In this document: positions 1 through 10,756 of the stretch, one piece after another
Position numbering within the stretch: the first letter of the stretch is position 1
Layout: each line of letters starts with the position of its first letter
DNA from: Capra hircus
Taxonomy: Eukaryota > Chordata > Mammalia > Artiodactyla > Bovidae
DNA length: 64,000 nt
NCBI RefSeq assembly: GCF_001704415.2
Contig: NC_030816.1
Location: 83,702,713-83,766,712 of the forward strand
Direction: 5' to 3'
The notes under the pieces: model-generated
The model's input: only the letters and a program-made list of their open reading frames with translations
Told to the model about the DNA's origin: nothing
Database searches by the model: none
Translations under genes and position numbers: made by a program

Positions 1-359
1 CTCTGGGACTTGAGAGGGAAGAGCGAAGAGGCCCCGAATGTGGATGACGGGGGGGATGGCAGGAAGCCAAATGAAGAATCAGGATTACGAAAGGGATCCA
101 GTCATCTTTCATCTGTCATCTCTCCCGTCTCACCCTCAGCTTCTGGACAACCCACAAGGAAACACTGCTACCCGATGCTGAAACACCCCTCGATGAGCCC
201 CAAGAATGAGAAAGCACAGACAGAGCGGGGAGAAGTCCAAGACTGTCGCGGCCACCCAGGGAAGTGCGGCCGGCGTGCTGTGGGGCAGGAGGGCATTCAG
301 GCAGGGGCTGGTGCTCTCCTTGGACGGTTTCAATCCCACCACTTCTGCGGCACACCTAC
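1..359 (-). other. SLC22A2: SLC22A2 intron 2 (partial)
   Basis: Start of intron 2, beginning GTAGGTGTG at 359 on the minus strand and leaving the window at base 1. I see no repeat or conserved element in it. The open frames on both strands here are not supported as genes. Confidence 0.8.
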
Positions 360-463
360 CTGTCTGCTATGTAGCCGATACTCATAGAACCGATAAAGAA
401 TCCTACATTCACCGCCGACTGAAACAGGTCCAGCATCCAGGAGTCAGCACACACTAGGTTAAA
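360..463 (-). CDS. SLC22A2: SLC22A2 (OCT2) coding exon 2
   Basis: Second coding exon, 104 bp, the length I recall for exon 2 in SLC22 genes. It encodes FNLVCADSWMLDLFQSAVNV followed by GFFIGSMSIGYIAD and two bases of the next codon. This is the end of the extracellular loop, with the sixth loop cysteine (residue 137 counting from exon 1), plus membrane helix 2. The acceptor is CTCGCAG just before TTT at 463, after a moderately pyrimidine-rich tract. The donor is ACAG|GTAGGT with the exon ending at 360. Phase 0 in and phase 2 out agrees with exon 1 ending on a whole codon. The next exon should open by completing an arginine in the family's DRxGR loop motif; it lies left of base 1. Confidence 0.94.
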
Positions 464-984
464 CTGCGAGGGGCCGCAGGGGTCCCGAGTTGGGCGAGAA
501 AGAAAACAAAGTCCTGTTAGACACAACTCAGCCCAGGGGACACGGGAGGCACTCCTTGTACTGCACTGAGTAGCTGGATGACAATAACCCAACTTTCTCC
601 TTGCTTGTGTTAATTTTCTTTACACAGTCTGAAGATTTGACCCGCAGCCTGTTTAGCATTCTACCTGGTGGTATGTCATCAGGCTAAACTCTATTTTGGC
701 TAAATCAGCTGAAATTAGGTAATTACTTGTGCACGAACCATTCCTCTTTCTAATTTCAATGCACAGAGGCAAATAGGTGTGTGGACATGTTACAAGTGCT
801 GCCTCAAGGAAGCTGGGAAGTTTGGCGTCTCTTTAAATTAGGGGAATTAGCATCTTGCGCATGGCTGTGGCCTTTGCTCTCATTTGGAACAAGAGGCAGT
901 GTTGTAGGAGTCGCCGGTGCCGGCCTGGAGTTTGGGAGATCCGGTTTCTAGGGCGTAGAACTAAGTTTCTCTCTGTGCGTGCAC

Positions 985-1202
985 TGTGTGCTCAGTGGCT
1001 TGGTCGCGTCCAGCTCTTTGCAACCTTATGGACTGTAGCCTGCCAGGCTCTTCTGTCCATGGGATTTCCCAGGCAAGAATACTGGAGTGGGTTGCCATTC
1101 CCTCCTCTAGGGGATCTTCCTTACCCAGGGATTGAACCCATATCCCTTGTATCTTCTGCATTGGGAGGCACAGTCTTTACCACTGAGCCACTTGGGAAGG
1201 CC
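985..1202 (-). mobile_element. Bov-tA SINE in SLC22A2 intron 1
   Basis: Reverse-oriented tRNA-headed ruminant SINE. The head, with a box-A-like TGGCTCAGTGGTAAAG, reads on the minus strand from 1202, and the tail ends near 985. It has the same orientation as the host gene. Confidence 0.85.
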
Positions 1203-1234
1203 TTCTCACTGTCTGGGGTAAAATTTTTCTCTGC

Positions 1235-1315
1235 CCTGGACCTCAGTTTCCTCATCTCTGTATGAATGAGTGAGATGAGCCAAGTTGTAAGGCCTCTTAA
1301 AAATTGTATGGTGTT
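1235..1315 (+). repeat. Possible MIR fragment
   Basis: Contains the MIR-like core CCTCAGTTTCCTCATCT followed by diverged sequence. Short and old. Confidence 0.4.
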
Positions 1316-1518
1316 AAATCTTCAATCCTTCACGTTTCATGTGACTGTCAGACCACTTTAGATCCTTAGAAAAAAAGGCTCTTCTACCTAAATGTCTGTT
1401 CAGACAGAGTATCTTCACATCGTCCAAGTGGTCCTTTTAAGTTAAGCCAAGCACCTGGCTTTCTTTGTAGGATAATCTTGTCCCCCTCTTTTGCTTTGCC
1501 TCCAATAAAATCGTGTCT

Positions 1519-1720
1519 CACTATTGTATATAAAATAGATAACTAGCAGGGACCTACTATAGAGCACAGGAACTCTACTCATTATTATGCAATAGTCTAT
1601 GTAGAAAAAAATCTAAAGAGTGAGTGTATAAATATGTATGAGTGATTTACTTTGCTGCACACTAGAAACTGACACAATATTGTAAATTGGCTCTATTCCA
1701 ATAAAAAATTTTTTAAACAG
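1519..1720 (+). mobile_element. L1 3' end (artiodactyl type)
   Basis: Diverged copy of the L1 3' terminal segment. Landmarks are an ATAGAGCACAGGAACTC block, ACTTTGCTGCACACTAGAAA, an ACAATATTGTAAAT block, then CCAATAAAAA and an A/T-rich tail. It is 5'-truncated. Confidence 0.6.
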
Positions 1721-1782
1721 CAAGCCTCCATTGTTTTCCTTTTTATGGAAAAGAGGCCTCACAATCGGATGTATGTCAACTG

Positions 1783-1987
1783 TGTGTGTTGATGTTGCTC
1801 ATTCGTGTCCAACTTTTTGCGACTCCATGGACTATAGCCTGCCAGTCTCCTCTGTCCGTGGAATTCTCTAAGCAAGAATACTGGAGTAGGTTGTTGTCTC
1901 CTTCTCCAGGGGATCTTCCCAAACCAGGGCTCGAACCCAGGTTTCCTGTACTTCAGGCAGATTCTTTACCCTCTGAGCCACCAGGGA
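1783..1987 (-). mobile_element. Bov-tA SINE in SLC22A2 intron 1
   Basis: Second intronic tRNA-headed SINE in reverse orientation. The head (CCCTGGTGGCTCAGAGGGTA on the minus strand) is at about 1987-1965. It is moderately diverged. Confidence 0.85.
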
Positions 1988-2480
1988 CGGACAAGTGTAG
2001 GAATGTCAAGTGTGGTTATTAATAAACTAATAGTACCATAGCAAAAGCTCCAACCCCAAATAGTTTGACATATATACTTTGAGCAAACTAAAGAGAAGAA
2101 AGTTAACCATTGAGAGAACAGTACATTGCATCACAGTAAGGCACCAGTCAGGTGAGTTCTAGGAGCTGTTGGCCGTCTGTCCATTCATATGACGGCAGGT
2201 GGAGGATACAGCTTCCAGAAATTCAGCCTGAGGCTTGGAAATTTCCCCTTTCCTGGCATTATTTCCAGGAATTCTGATATGTTTTTGTTTATTTCTTATA
2301 CTGAGACTTGCATACACTAAAATCATTATGGCAATAATTTGAAGTTTCAACTAACTCACACTCCAGACAAGTAAGAGGCGGTATGTTTTGGTTGGAAACG
2401 AGGATTTTATGAGATCCTCTGACTCCACGTCTGGGCTTCCCCGGGTTCTTCCTTAAGGAAAGCTGCACTGTTTATCTCTT
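1988..2480. other. Unique intronic sequence
   Basis: No repeat, RNA gene or exon recognised between the second intronic SINE and the donor region of exon 1. Confidence 0.4.
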
Positions 2481-2499
2481 CTAAGTCCCATGGTCACCT

Positions 2500-2960
2500 A
2501 CCTCGGTCACGATGGAGGAGCCGGACGTGTCGTACACCCAGCCCTGCACGCAGGGGCCCAGGGGCAGGGCGCTGCCATTGGCGGCCAGGCCTGCCAGCGG
2601 GTCCAGGCAGCTAAGGGCGCTCTGGTTCCAGTCCACCTTGTAGCGGAGGCACTGGCCCTCGGGCCCCGGGCCCGGCACCGTGTAGTTGAGCTCCTCCGCC
2701 AGGCTCCAGCCGCATCGCCGGCTCAGCTCCGCCACCCCCGGGCTCCGGCAGCGGTGGTCCGGGGTGAAGCCCAGGAAGACGATGCCCACATAGATGGGGG
2801 TGAAGGCGGCCGAGAGCAGACAGAGGAGGAAGAACGTTTGTTTCTGGAAAAAGTTGAATTCCCCGATGTGCTCTAGGATGTCGTCCACCGTCGGCATGAT
2901 TCCGGGCAGAGATCCGAGGTTCTTTCCTGCGCTGCTCCGCTGTCGCTGAGCGAGGCTGCA
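2500..2960. other. CpG-rich island over SLC22A2 exon 1
   Basis: CpG dinucleotides are frequent through the exon and into the 5' flank, whereas the flanking intron and upstream DNA are CpG-poor. This fits a CpG-associated promoter. Boundaries were estimated by eye. Confidence 0.6.
2502..2897 (-). CDS. SLC22A2: SLC22A2 (OCT2) coding exon 1
   Basis: First coding exon of the polyspecific organic cation transporter OCT2. In the family this is a 12-helix major-facilitator protein of the basolateral membrane of renal proximal tubule that takes up cations such as creatinine and metformin. The exon encodes 132 residues from the ATG at 2897-2895. It opens MPTVDDILEHIGEFNFFQKQ, followed by the first membrane helix (about residues 21-43) and most of the large extracellular loop. 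The loop has three N-glycosylation sequons (N71, N91, N107) and five cysteines (C50, C62, C83, C97, C116); the sixth is in exon 2. Sequons and cysteines match human OCT2 in order. The loop is about six residues shorter than my recollection of the human one. The donor follows GAG as G|GTAGGT at 2501-2496, phase 0. SLC22A1 is the nearest alternative, but the N-terminus and loop fit SLC22A2 better. Confidence 0.95.
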
Positions 2961-3110
2961 GCCAGCTCAGCAAAGCCCCGACCAAAAGTCAAAGGGTGAG
3001 TGTACTTTAGAAGGGGGACCAGCCTCTGGTCCAGACCTCTGCTGGTGGGACCAACTCCCAGCCAGGCGCTTCCCTGGCCCCTGAACCCTGCTGCTCCCCG
3101 GAAGAATCCC
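2898..3110 (-). promoter_or_regulatory. SLC22A2: SLC22A2 5' UTR and proximal promoter region
   Basis: Sequence immediately upstream of the SLC22A2 ATG. It continues the GC-rich stretch of exon 1, and I see no clear TATA box, so a CpG-type promoter is likely. The transcription start cannot be placed from sequence alone. A direct-repeat-1-like nuclear receptor site lies at 2986-2998 (see separate entry). I did not find a CACGTG E-box in 2898-3200. Confidence 0.5.
2986..2998 (+). promoter_or_regulatory. Candidate DR1 nuclear-receptor site
   Basis: AAGTCA-A-AGGGTG is close to two AGGTCA half-sites with one spacer base, the arrangement bound by HNF4A or RXR heterodimers. It sits about 90-100 bp upstream of the SLC22A2 start codon. 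The second half-site departs from consensus at more than one base, so this is only a candidate. Confidence 0.25.
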
Positions 3111-4211
3111 AGGGTGAGATGCTGTGTTTACTATCGCATCCCTCCCGTGTGTGTGGGTCGCTCCCTCACCCAGCCCCACAAACGATCCTTCCTATGTCCC
3201 CCAAGGGGAGAAATCCGAGAGCTTTCACGTATCACAGCCCTGTTAATCTTTCTCTTAGTAAACCGAGCGTCCAGAAAATTAATACATTCATATCTCACCC
3301 ACACAGCCGACCTTTTCACTAAGGTGTTGCAGGGAAACGAACTGGATTTTGGCCATGCTCCCCGGGTGCCGTGTGAATCACAGTCTCCGGCCAGAGTTCT
3401 TGTCTGGATTTGGGAGGTTCACGAACTGGATCGCTGGACTCCCACTACCAACCACAGCCCGTGACTTGGCACCTGCTGGGGCTGCCTTGTGTTGATTCCC
3501 CACTCTGCTCTTTCAAGAAGGACAATTTGACATTCCTGCCTTTGAATCCTGAAACTGCTTGACCCAATTGTGAGGAAAGAATAATATGTCCTCTCCACAT
3601 GTAGGTCAAGTGGAGACGCAGGCGGGGCGGTCTTGTTCAGCTGCCTTTTTGTCTTATTTGTTATTTCTGCCTGTGATTGGTGCGGAGGGTACTCTTTAGG
3701 ATGGCATTGGCCGCATCCAAGGGCAAGGGAAGCAGGCAGACATCTTTCTTGGGTGAGGGTGGAAGGATCCTCACCGAGGTGGGCAGCTGCCACTTTAGGA
3801 AGGTGGCTTCTTCATATATCTGCCTGTGAGAACACCAGAAATCTAATCTTGTTTACTTTCTTCTTTTTCTGTTAGGGTCTGTTTTCCTGTGGCTAGAGCA
3901 GCATGTGTCTAAAAGTTAGTGACTCATAGAAGTCCTTCTCCTCAAAGCAGCTGCAAACATCTTCTTTTTTTTTTTTTTAAACAAAGCAAGAAGCCGGGTG
4001 CCTGTGGGGTCCCTGTCTGCCTCCTCTGGGTCCTGCTGGGCTCCTGGAGGGGCTCTGCTTGATGGTGACAGGCTGGGGGTGGGGCTCCTGCCATCACTGA
4101 CCCCCGTTTGAGTGAGTGGATTCAGACTCTAGAACCAAGAACTGGTGCAGTATTTCTGGCACAAAATTGTAGCACAAAGCTCATCCATGCAGCTCTACCC
4201 ACTGACTATTT
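3111..4211. other. Upstream flank of SLC22A2, no gene seen
   Basis: Mostly unique sequence with a 13-base T run at about 3966-3978. Open frames up to 154 codons occur on both strands, but none has recognisable domains or splice context. Distal promoter elements could lie here. Confidence 0.4.
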
Positions 4212-4420
4212 GATGTGCTCAGTCACTCAATCTTGTCCAACTCTTTTGCGACCCCATGGACTGTAGCCTGCTAGCCTCCTCTGTCCATGGACTTTTCCAG
4301 GCAAGAGTACTGGAGTGGGCTGTCACTTCCTCCTCCAGGGGATTTTCCTGACCCAGGGATGGAACCCATGTCCCTGCACTGGCAGGTGGATTCTTTATCA
4401 CTGAGCCACCGGGGAAGCCC
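4212..4420 (-). mobile_element. Bov-tA SINE
   Basis: Complete reverse-oriented copy. The GGGCTTCCCCGGTGGCTCAG head reads on the minus strand from 4420. Confidence 0.88.
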
Positions 4421-5950
4421 ATTCAAAGGAGAAAAGAGAACAGAAGCAGTGAGACTTGAATTGAGCTGCTGGCTGTACCCTAAGTGGCCAAGGCCAAGAC
4501 TGGACCATGCTGAGCAGGGGTCTCGGCTTCTGAGGGAATAAGCTGTCATGACCTAAAAGCGCCAGCCCCTCAAGGCCGAGGCTCGATCTGCATCCGTCTT
4601 GGATAATAGGTGACAGGAAGGATTTCCAGGGAGAGGAGGCCACAGCCAGTTGCCTGAATTTGGATATGAGTTCCAGCTCTTTGCTCAGGAGATCTCTAGA
4701 GGCAAAGAGATTTTTCAAATAAAGATGAGAAAACCATGAATAACATAAACAGCAGAAAAATAATGTCAACTAACAAAAAGATAAGGTGATATTGGGCAAG
4801 AAAAACATGGCTTGAACTTCCATGTCCAAGAAAATGCAGTAGATGGCCTTTTTCTTCCCACTGAGCACAACAAAAACCCGTGGACAATGTATACAAAACA
4901 ATCACCAGGAGTCGCTGTACCCTGGAGAGGAGGCAGACCCGGAGGGCACCTCTGGGCCCAGAAAGTGACATGGCCCCAGACCGGGTGCTGGAGAAGCAAC
5001 AAGCCAGAAATACCAGTTGTCCCAACCCAGCACCATGTGAAGTCCCAACACAGGCCTGCTCTCTCTAGATTCCTGGGAGTAAGTTGGAGCTTTATCATGA
5101 CCGAAGTGGACATCTCCTATATATAGGAGATCACATTGTCTCTTAAGCAATCCCAGAACTCCGTAAGATGAAGCACCGCTTTAAGAGTTGCAGTCTGTAG
5201 TTCTGCGGTGTGATCTTGTCCTCTGAACAAGGATGCTGAGCACCCTGGACGTGGTTCCCCGGCTGAGAACAATTAGCAGGGACCAGCGATTGCCTCCTCT
5301 CACCACTGTTAAACTTGTGGATCTCTCAACAGGATCCTCAACGCACAGCCAGTGGACCTTGGAAGCTGCCACCTTCACGGCCCGACACTCGCTACTGAAG
5401 GGCAGAGCCATCTTCACCATGCCTGTCCACATGTTCTCTACCTACTAGCCTGGTTCTCGCCTCCAGAACTACCAGAACAAGACTCCTCTTCCTTGAGGGG
5501 ACCTCTCCATCCTACAGTCGAAGTTTGTGCATTGCTGAGAGTGACTCAGGGAGACCAGAGAGGCCTAGCAGGTGCCCAGCAGGGCCAGCTGGGGCTTTGG
5601 TCTTGCTACTCCACATCCAGCCTCTTCTCTCACCCCAGGTGCCAATGGCGGAAACCAGGGGAGGACCGTCAGGTGGCAGAGAGTGTGTTGGGGAGGAAGG
5701 GAGGAGAGAAGGACACTCGGGTCTGCTGAGCGTGTGCTCTGCTCCAGGCAGCCTCTGAGGAGCCGAGTCTTTCCTGTAATAAGGAGATCGTTTCCACAGG
5801 GTGGACGTGAGTGTCCCTGATTTACAGAAGAAGACACTGAGGGTCAGAGCAGTTTACAGGCTTCTTAAATGTCAGCCAGTCAATTAAGGATGAATCAGAC
5901 CCAAGGCAAGGATGTCCCCAAATCTCCCCTGCCTTCTGTCATTTGCTGGA
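4421..5950. other. Intergenic, no gene seen
   Basis: No young repeat recognised. Around 5819-5880 there is weak MIR-like sequence (TTTACAGAAGAAGACACTGA). No coding or RNA gene is supported. Confidence 0.4.
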
Positions 5951-5958
5951 AGTGACAT

Positions 5959-6164
5959 AAAGTGAAGTGAAGTGATAGTCAGTCACTCAGTCATGTCCAA
6001 CTCTTTGCAATCCCATGGACTATACAGCCATGGAATTCTCCAGGCCAGAATACTCGAGTGGGTAGCCTTTCCCTTCTCCAGGGGATCTTCCCAAACCAGG
6101 GATCGAACCCAGGTCTCCCACATTGCAGGCGGATTCTTTACCAGCTGAGCCACAAGGGAAGCCC
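5959..6164 (-). mobile_element. Bov-tA SINE with target-site duplication
   Basis: Reverse-oriented copy with a short AGTGA run at its tail end. AGTGACAT occurs at 5951-5958 and again at 6165-6172, an 8-bp duplication bounding the insertion. Confidence 0.88.
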
Positions 6165-7448
6165 AGTGACATGAGAATGGGTGAATTCAAAAGTGAGCAA
6201 GGTCCTAAAACTCGACTCCACCCCCAGAGACCCAGAGGTGGTTCTGACTGCCTGTTACAAACCCCTGCACCCTGGATTTGACTGTTTGACACAGTCCACT
6301 TCAAGAAACCAGATCTTTATGCCATGAGCCAGAGGGCACCAGGTGAGAGGCCAGAAGAACGTTGCTTGCTTCGGAGAAAAGATGTTGAAACTCGCTGTGA
6401 ATTACTTACAGTACGTGACCAGATAAGGAGAAGGCAGGACCTCAGATCACTTACAGCTTGGCCACGTGACACTTTTCCATTGAAGGACTGGCACAGGAGC
6501 AAAGCCCACAGCATGGCCACCGTAAAATCCATCCTCTAGGGTGACAGACGGACCTACAGCAAAGCCACACGGGCCCTGAGCAGGAGAGCCACGACGCGGG
6601 AGGGAACAGGGCGATGGGGTAACTCCCCGCTTACTGCCTGAGTCTCTTGGGCCCCCACCACTTCCTTTCTGGGGGTGCCTACCCACCCAGGAGTGGGGCA
6701 TGAGGCTAATGTGATCCCATGCTGAAGGATCACTTAATCCATATAATCGGAGGAGTCATTGTATTGAGTCGGAAGTATTTCTCGATATTTTATCAGGCTC
6801 TTTTGAAATGTAAATAAACACTGTTCCCAGATGCTGTCTTCTGACAGCACCCAGGAAGGCCAGGTGCGCCCAGGCTGACTTCTGAGCTCTCCTCACCAGA
6901 GCACAGGTGGGCACCTGGAGGTGTGAGTTATATCCAGGGACAAGCCAGCATGTAGGCAGTAGACCCCTGGCAGACAGAAATAGGGCGATGTGGCCTCCGG
7001 CCAGGGGTACCCCATAGGTAAGTTGGAGCCCACCTGAGACCAGGAAGATTGGAGGCAGGGCGTCTCGGGGTGATGAGGGCTGTGTGTTCGCCAGGCGGGT
7101 CAGAGGGGTAATGACAGCACCAGACCAGGCAGGACCGGGAGGGGTGTCCACACTTCCAGACCGTGCCCATCCTTGCCCTCGAGCACCCGTGTCTCTGGGT
7201 TGGTTCCTAACTTGTAGGCTGGTGACTATGCCTGAGTCAGACAGCTCATGTACAGGACCACTCGGGACCCCCAGTCCCATGGCCTCTGCCATCAGCCTCA
7301 CCCACAAGATGTGCTTCACCCCTCCCTTCCGCCTTCCCCCTCCCCACCATCCCCTCCCCGTCCTGAACACGCCTCGCCCTTCTTCACTGCCTGGCTGCCC
7401 ACCTGCAGACATGGGCCATAGCGGTAGGAGACCAATCTTGATCCAGGG
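6165..7448. other. Intergenic, no gene supported
   Basis: GC-rich in parts. The minus strand is open from 7412 to 6756 (218 codons from an ATG), but the product is low-complexity in places and matches no family I know. I treat it as non-coding and list it as a finding. Confidence 0.4.
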
Positions 7449-7658
7449 GGCTTCCCTGGTGGCTCAGCCAATACAGAATCCACCTGCAATTCAGGAGACC
7501 TGGATTCAATCCCTGGGTCTGGAAAATCCCCTGGAGAAGGGAACAGCTACCCATTCCCGTATTCTTGCCTGGAGAATCCCATGGACAGAGGAGCCCTGGC
7601 GGGCTACAGTCTATTAGTTGCAAAGAGTCAGACACGACTGAGTGACTAACACTTTCCC
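7449..7658 (+). mobile_element. Bov-tA SINE
   Basis: Forward copy with an intact head (GGCTTCCCTGGTGGCTCAGC) and a GACACGACTGAGTGACTAAC tail. Relatively young. Confidence 0.88.
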
Positions 7659-9765
7659 TTTCAGGCCCTCTGGAAAGAAGGACCTGAGAGGACGTCGGAA
7701 CAGCACTGTCTGATTCGTCGGTTCCTCAGAAATGTTTGTCCTGCCTGGGTCCCTTCATGTACAGGTGACCCCACCGCGCGTTTGGGCCTTAACAACTGCC
7801 GGAAAGATCTTTCTTCTCCAGCATCAGGAGTCATTTTCCAGAATCTTCCACATGCTTGGACATTGTTCTTTCCTTTGGGGTCAGATAGGTTAGGTTAAAA
7901 CTTTCTTATGCAGAACTTCCCGTATTGGAAGAAGGCTTTCTTTGACCTCAGAATATTCTCTTTTCCAGAGTAAACATCCCCAATCCCTGGTGGCAGGGGG
8001 TCTATTCTCCTTACTACCGGGAAAGGCCCTAGCATAGCTCTAGTTTCTCTCTTCCCTTAACTTGCAGAGTCCAGGGCCTGGCACACCACTCTGAGTAGGG
8101 TCCCTGGGGTGCTGGAGAGCTGGGTGCTGCCTGCTCAAGCAGGGGTGGGCTGACCCCAGCAGGCGGGCAACTCCTCCGCCAACCCTCATGTCAAGAGAGG
8201 GCTGACGGGTCCTTTCCTTGGGCTTCCTGCGTTGAGGAAATCTCTGATTTTGTTTATCTTTATTGGGTCTGTTTCCCCCACAAAATGATGCTCTGTGCTT
8301 ATTCCCTTCAACTCTAGGAAGGTGGGTTCAGACTGGCCATCAGATCAGGGTGCCTTCTTAGGAGGGGCAGAAACGAGGAGGTGACTGAGGTTTCGGGGGT
8401 CCCTCCTGCCTACAGCACCTTCTCTTTCCTCTTAGTTCAGTTTCCACACCTAGGATCGGGTGGAGGGGGGTGGGTGCAGCTCTGGGGGGCTACACACAGC
8501 CTGGACCTTGAGTGTTAAACTGCAAGACACCTGCCTGACAGCAAACCGCAGGGCAGCCTGGCTGACTTCTCGGGCTTCCTTTAAAGAGCTGCAGGGAAAC
8601 GTCATTTTTAAAACACCGGACAGTTAATCTCCCAGTCTTTCTCAGGGACACCACTTGTTTTCAAAGCTGTACTATTTGTTATGTAAATAGTGCAGAAAAT
8701 TCGGTTTTGGCCTTTGGCTTCTGTGTCAGGCTGAACCTGAGGCTCAGACAGGCCTGATCAGAGAGTGATTGGGCAGCTCAGCCTTCGCAAGGTATTGTTT
8801 GCCAAAACACATGCCTTACTAATGTCCAGGTAATATCAAACTTTCGTGGGCGCTTAACTAAACCCCCGGAATGAGTCAGCTAAGAATGGACTGCTGTCTT
8901 CAAAGAGAGCGTGAGTCTGGTCTGGCCAGAAAGGATACCCTTTGATGTTACCTGGGTGCCCCTGGAGAATGAGAAGAGAGGAATCGTTAAGATTTTTGTT
9001 TCCATTATTCTCAGCTTTCACTTTTTTTTTCTTAAGGGTTGGATTAGTGATCAATTTCCTCCTCATCCCACCAAGTTATTATTTCTTCAGACTGTTTATC
9101 CAGAGCACTGAGGACAAGGCTGCCTGTTAATTCCCTTCATCTGATTCTTAGGCAGGGATTTCTACACAGATGTGTGTGCCAGGCTCAGAGGGAATAAACC
9201 ATGCGAATATCAATTAATCCCAAGCCAATTAAAAAAAAAAAGGTATCAGAAATAGAGCTTGTGGTTCACAGCAAAGCTAAACTTTGCTGCTGAAAGTGTC
9301 ATGCCCGAGGTTCAAAGAGTTCTGGTTAAAGAGAAAGGGCCAGGACATCTTAACTTTTCTGGGACTTCGGCTCAGGGCAGGGGTGCAGCATTTCAAAGGG
9401 AGGGGCGACTCCTTGGGAGAAAGATCACTGATTTCAGATCAGGGGGAGTAAATTCAGATGAGGCACCGGGACATCCTGCCAGGTCAGAAAGTACAGAGTG
9501 CTGGTCATGCTGAAAGGGCAAAGAGGCCCCCAAAGGTGCTCCCATATTGGCCTAAAACAGGACAATTTGGGCACCAAAAAGAATAATAACTGAAATGGAT
9601 TGAAATGTGTGTGTCTTAAGAAATCATTACTTTATAATGATTTTTTGAATCTGGGCATTAATCTTCAACAGACACTAAATTTATTAGGTGCAATGGTGAT
9701 AAGGAGTTTTACACTGGTTCAGTGGGTGAGGAGAGGGGACGTCAGGCTGCCACCACCTAGACGTC
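7659..9765. other. 2.1 kb with no recognised repeat or gene
   Basis: No SINE, LINE or LTR recognised apart from short A runs such as 9231-9241. Nothing resembling an exon was found. Confidence 0.4.
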
Positions 9766-9776
9766 CCCATCTATAG

Positions 9777-10051
9777 CTGCTGCTGCTGCTGCTAAGTCGC
9801 TTCAGTCGTGTCTGACTCTGTGCGACCCCATAGATGGCAGCCCACCAGGCTTCCCCGTCCGTGGGATTCTCCAGGCAAGAACATTGGAATGGGTTGCCAT
9901 TTCCTTCTCTAATGCATGAAAGTGAAAAGTGAAAGTGAAGTCGCTCAGTCATGTCTGACTCTTCCCGATCCCGTGGACTACAGCCTACCAGGCTCCATCC
10001 ATGGGATTTTTCAGGCAAGAGTACTGGAGTGGGGTGCCATTGCCTTCTCCT
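9777..10051 (-). mobile_element. Bov-A2 SINE with 11-bp duplication
   Basis: Dimeric SINE without a tRNA head, in reverse orientation. The CAG tail reads as a CTG run at about 9778-9792, and the two related monomers are joined near 9910-9945. CCCATCTATAG at 9766-9776 is repeated at 10052-10062. Confidence 0.9.
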
Positions 10052-10071
10052 CCCATCTATAGGGAGCAGAC

Positions 10072-10455
10072 TAAACCTTTAGGGAGTTCTGGGTGTTCTT
10101 TGGAAGGAATGATGCTAAAGCTGAAACTCCAGTACTTTGGCCACCTCATGCGAAGAGTTGACACATTGGAAAAGACTCTGATGCTGGGAGGAGTTGGGGG
10201 CAGGAGGAGAAGGGGGCAACTGAGGATGAGATGGCTGGATGGCATCACTGACTCGACAGATATGAGTCTGAGTGAACTCCGGGAGTTGGTGATGGACAGG
10301 GAGGCCTGCTGCTGCTGCTAAGTCACTTCAGTCATGTCCGACTCTGTGCAACCCCATCGATGGCAGCCCACCAGGCTCCTGGCCTGTCGTGCTGCAATTC
10401 ATGGGATTGCAAAGAGTTGGACATGACTGTGCAACTGAACTGAACTGAACTGAAC
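10072..10455 (+). mobile_element. BovB 3' end (5'-truncated)
   Basis: Forward RTE-type LINE fragment. It covers the last coding portion (for example the stretch encoding GRRRRGQLRMRWLDGITDS) and the 3' tail, ending in tandem TGAAC at 10438-10455. A short Bov-A2 fragment interrupts it at 10308-10380. Confidence 0.85.
10308..10380 (-). mobile_element. Bov-A2 fragment nested in BovB
   Basis: A CTG run followed by AAGTCACTTCAGTCATGTCC and about 45 more bases, cut off abruptly. GGCCTG flanks it at 10303-10308 and 10381-10386, and BovB resumes on the far side. Confidence 0.65.
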
Positions 10456-10543
10456 GTCATAGTTTAAGGACTCAGTGATTTGCTAGTGGTATATCCCTCA
10501 TAATGCTTAGCGTGCTATTAATACAGCTGTATCATCACAGTGC

Positions 10544-10756
10544 TTTGTTTTTGTTCAGTCGCTAAGTCTTGTCCTACTCTGTGTGACCCCGTGGACTGTA
10601 GGACCCCAGGCTCCACTGTCCTTCACTATCTCCCAGAGTTTGCTCAAGTTCACGTCCATTGAGTCGGTGATGCTGTCTAACCATCTCATCCTCTTCTGCC
10701 CACCTCTCCTTTTGCCTTCAATCTCTCCCAGCATCAGGGTATTTTCCAACGAGTCA
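10544..10756 (-). mobile_element. BovB 3' end
   Basis: Reverse fragment of the BovB 3' terminus, diverged, ending near a TTTTCCAACGAGTCA block. Confidence 0.82.

Larger units (their letters stand above)
464..2501 (-). other. SLC22A2: SLC22A2 intron 1
   Basis: Intron of 2,038 bp between the two recognised exons, with GT at 2501-2500 and AG at 465-464 on the minus strand. It contains two Bov-tA SINEs and an L1 3' end, described separately. No other exon-like sequence was seen. Confidence 0.9.

Noticed and set aside
356..592. Exon 2 as part of a longer continuous coding frame
   Set aside because: Only 360-463 has OCT2 similarity. The extra residues come from intron 1 sequence beyond a valid AG acceptor.
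2490..2876. 128-codon plus-strand open frame opposite SLC22A2 exon 1
   Set aside because: It is the antisense of a GC-rich coding exon, where stop codons are rare. The minus-strand protein is a clear OCT2 match, and the plus-strand one matches nothing.
2611..2985. 124-codon minus-strand open frame overlapping exon 1
   Set aside because: It is a frame-shifted reading of the same exon, with Pro/Gly/Arg-rich composition typical of shadow frames.
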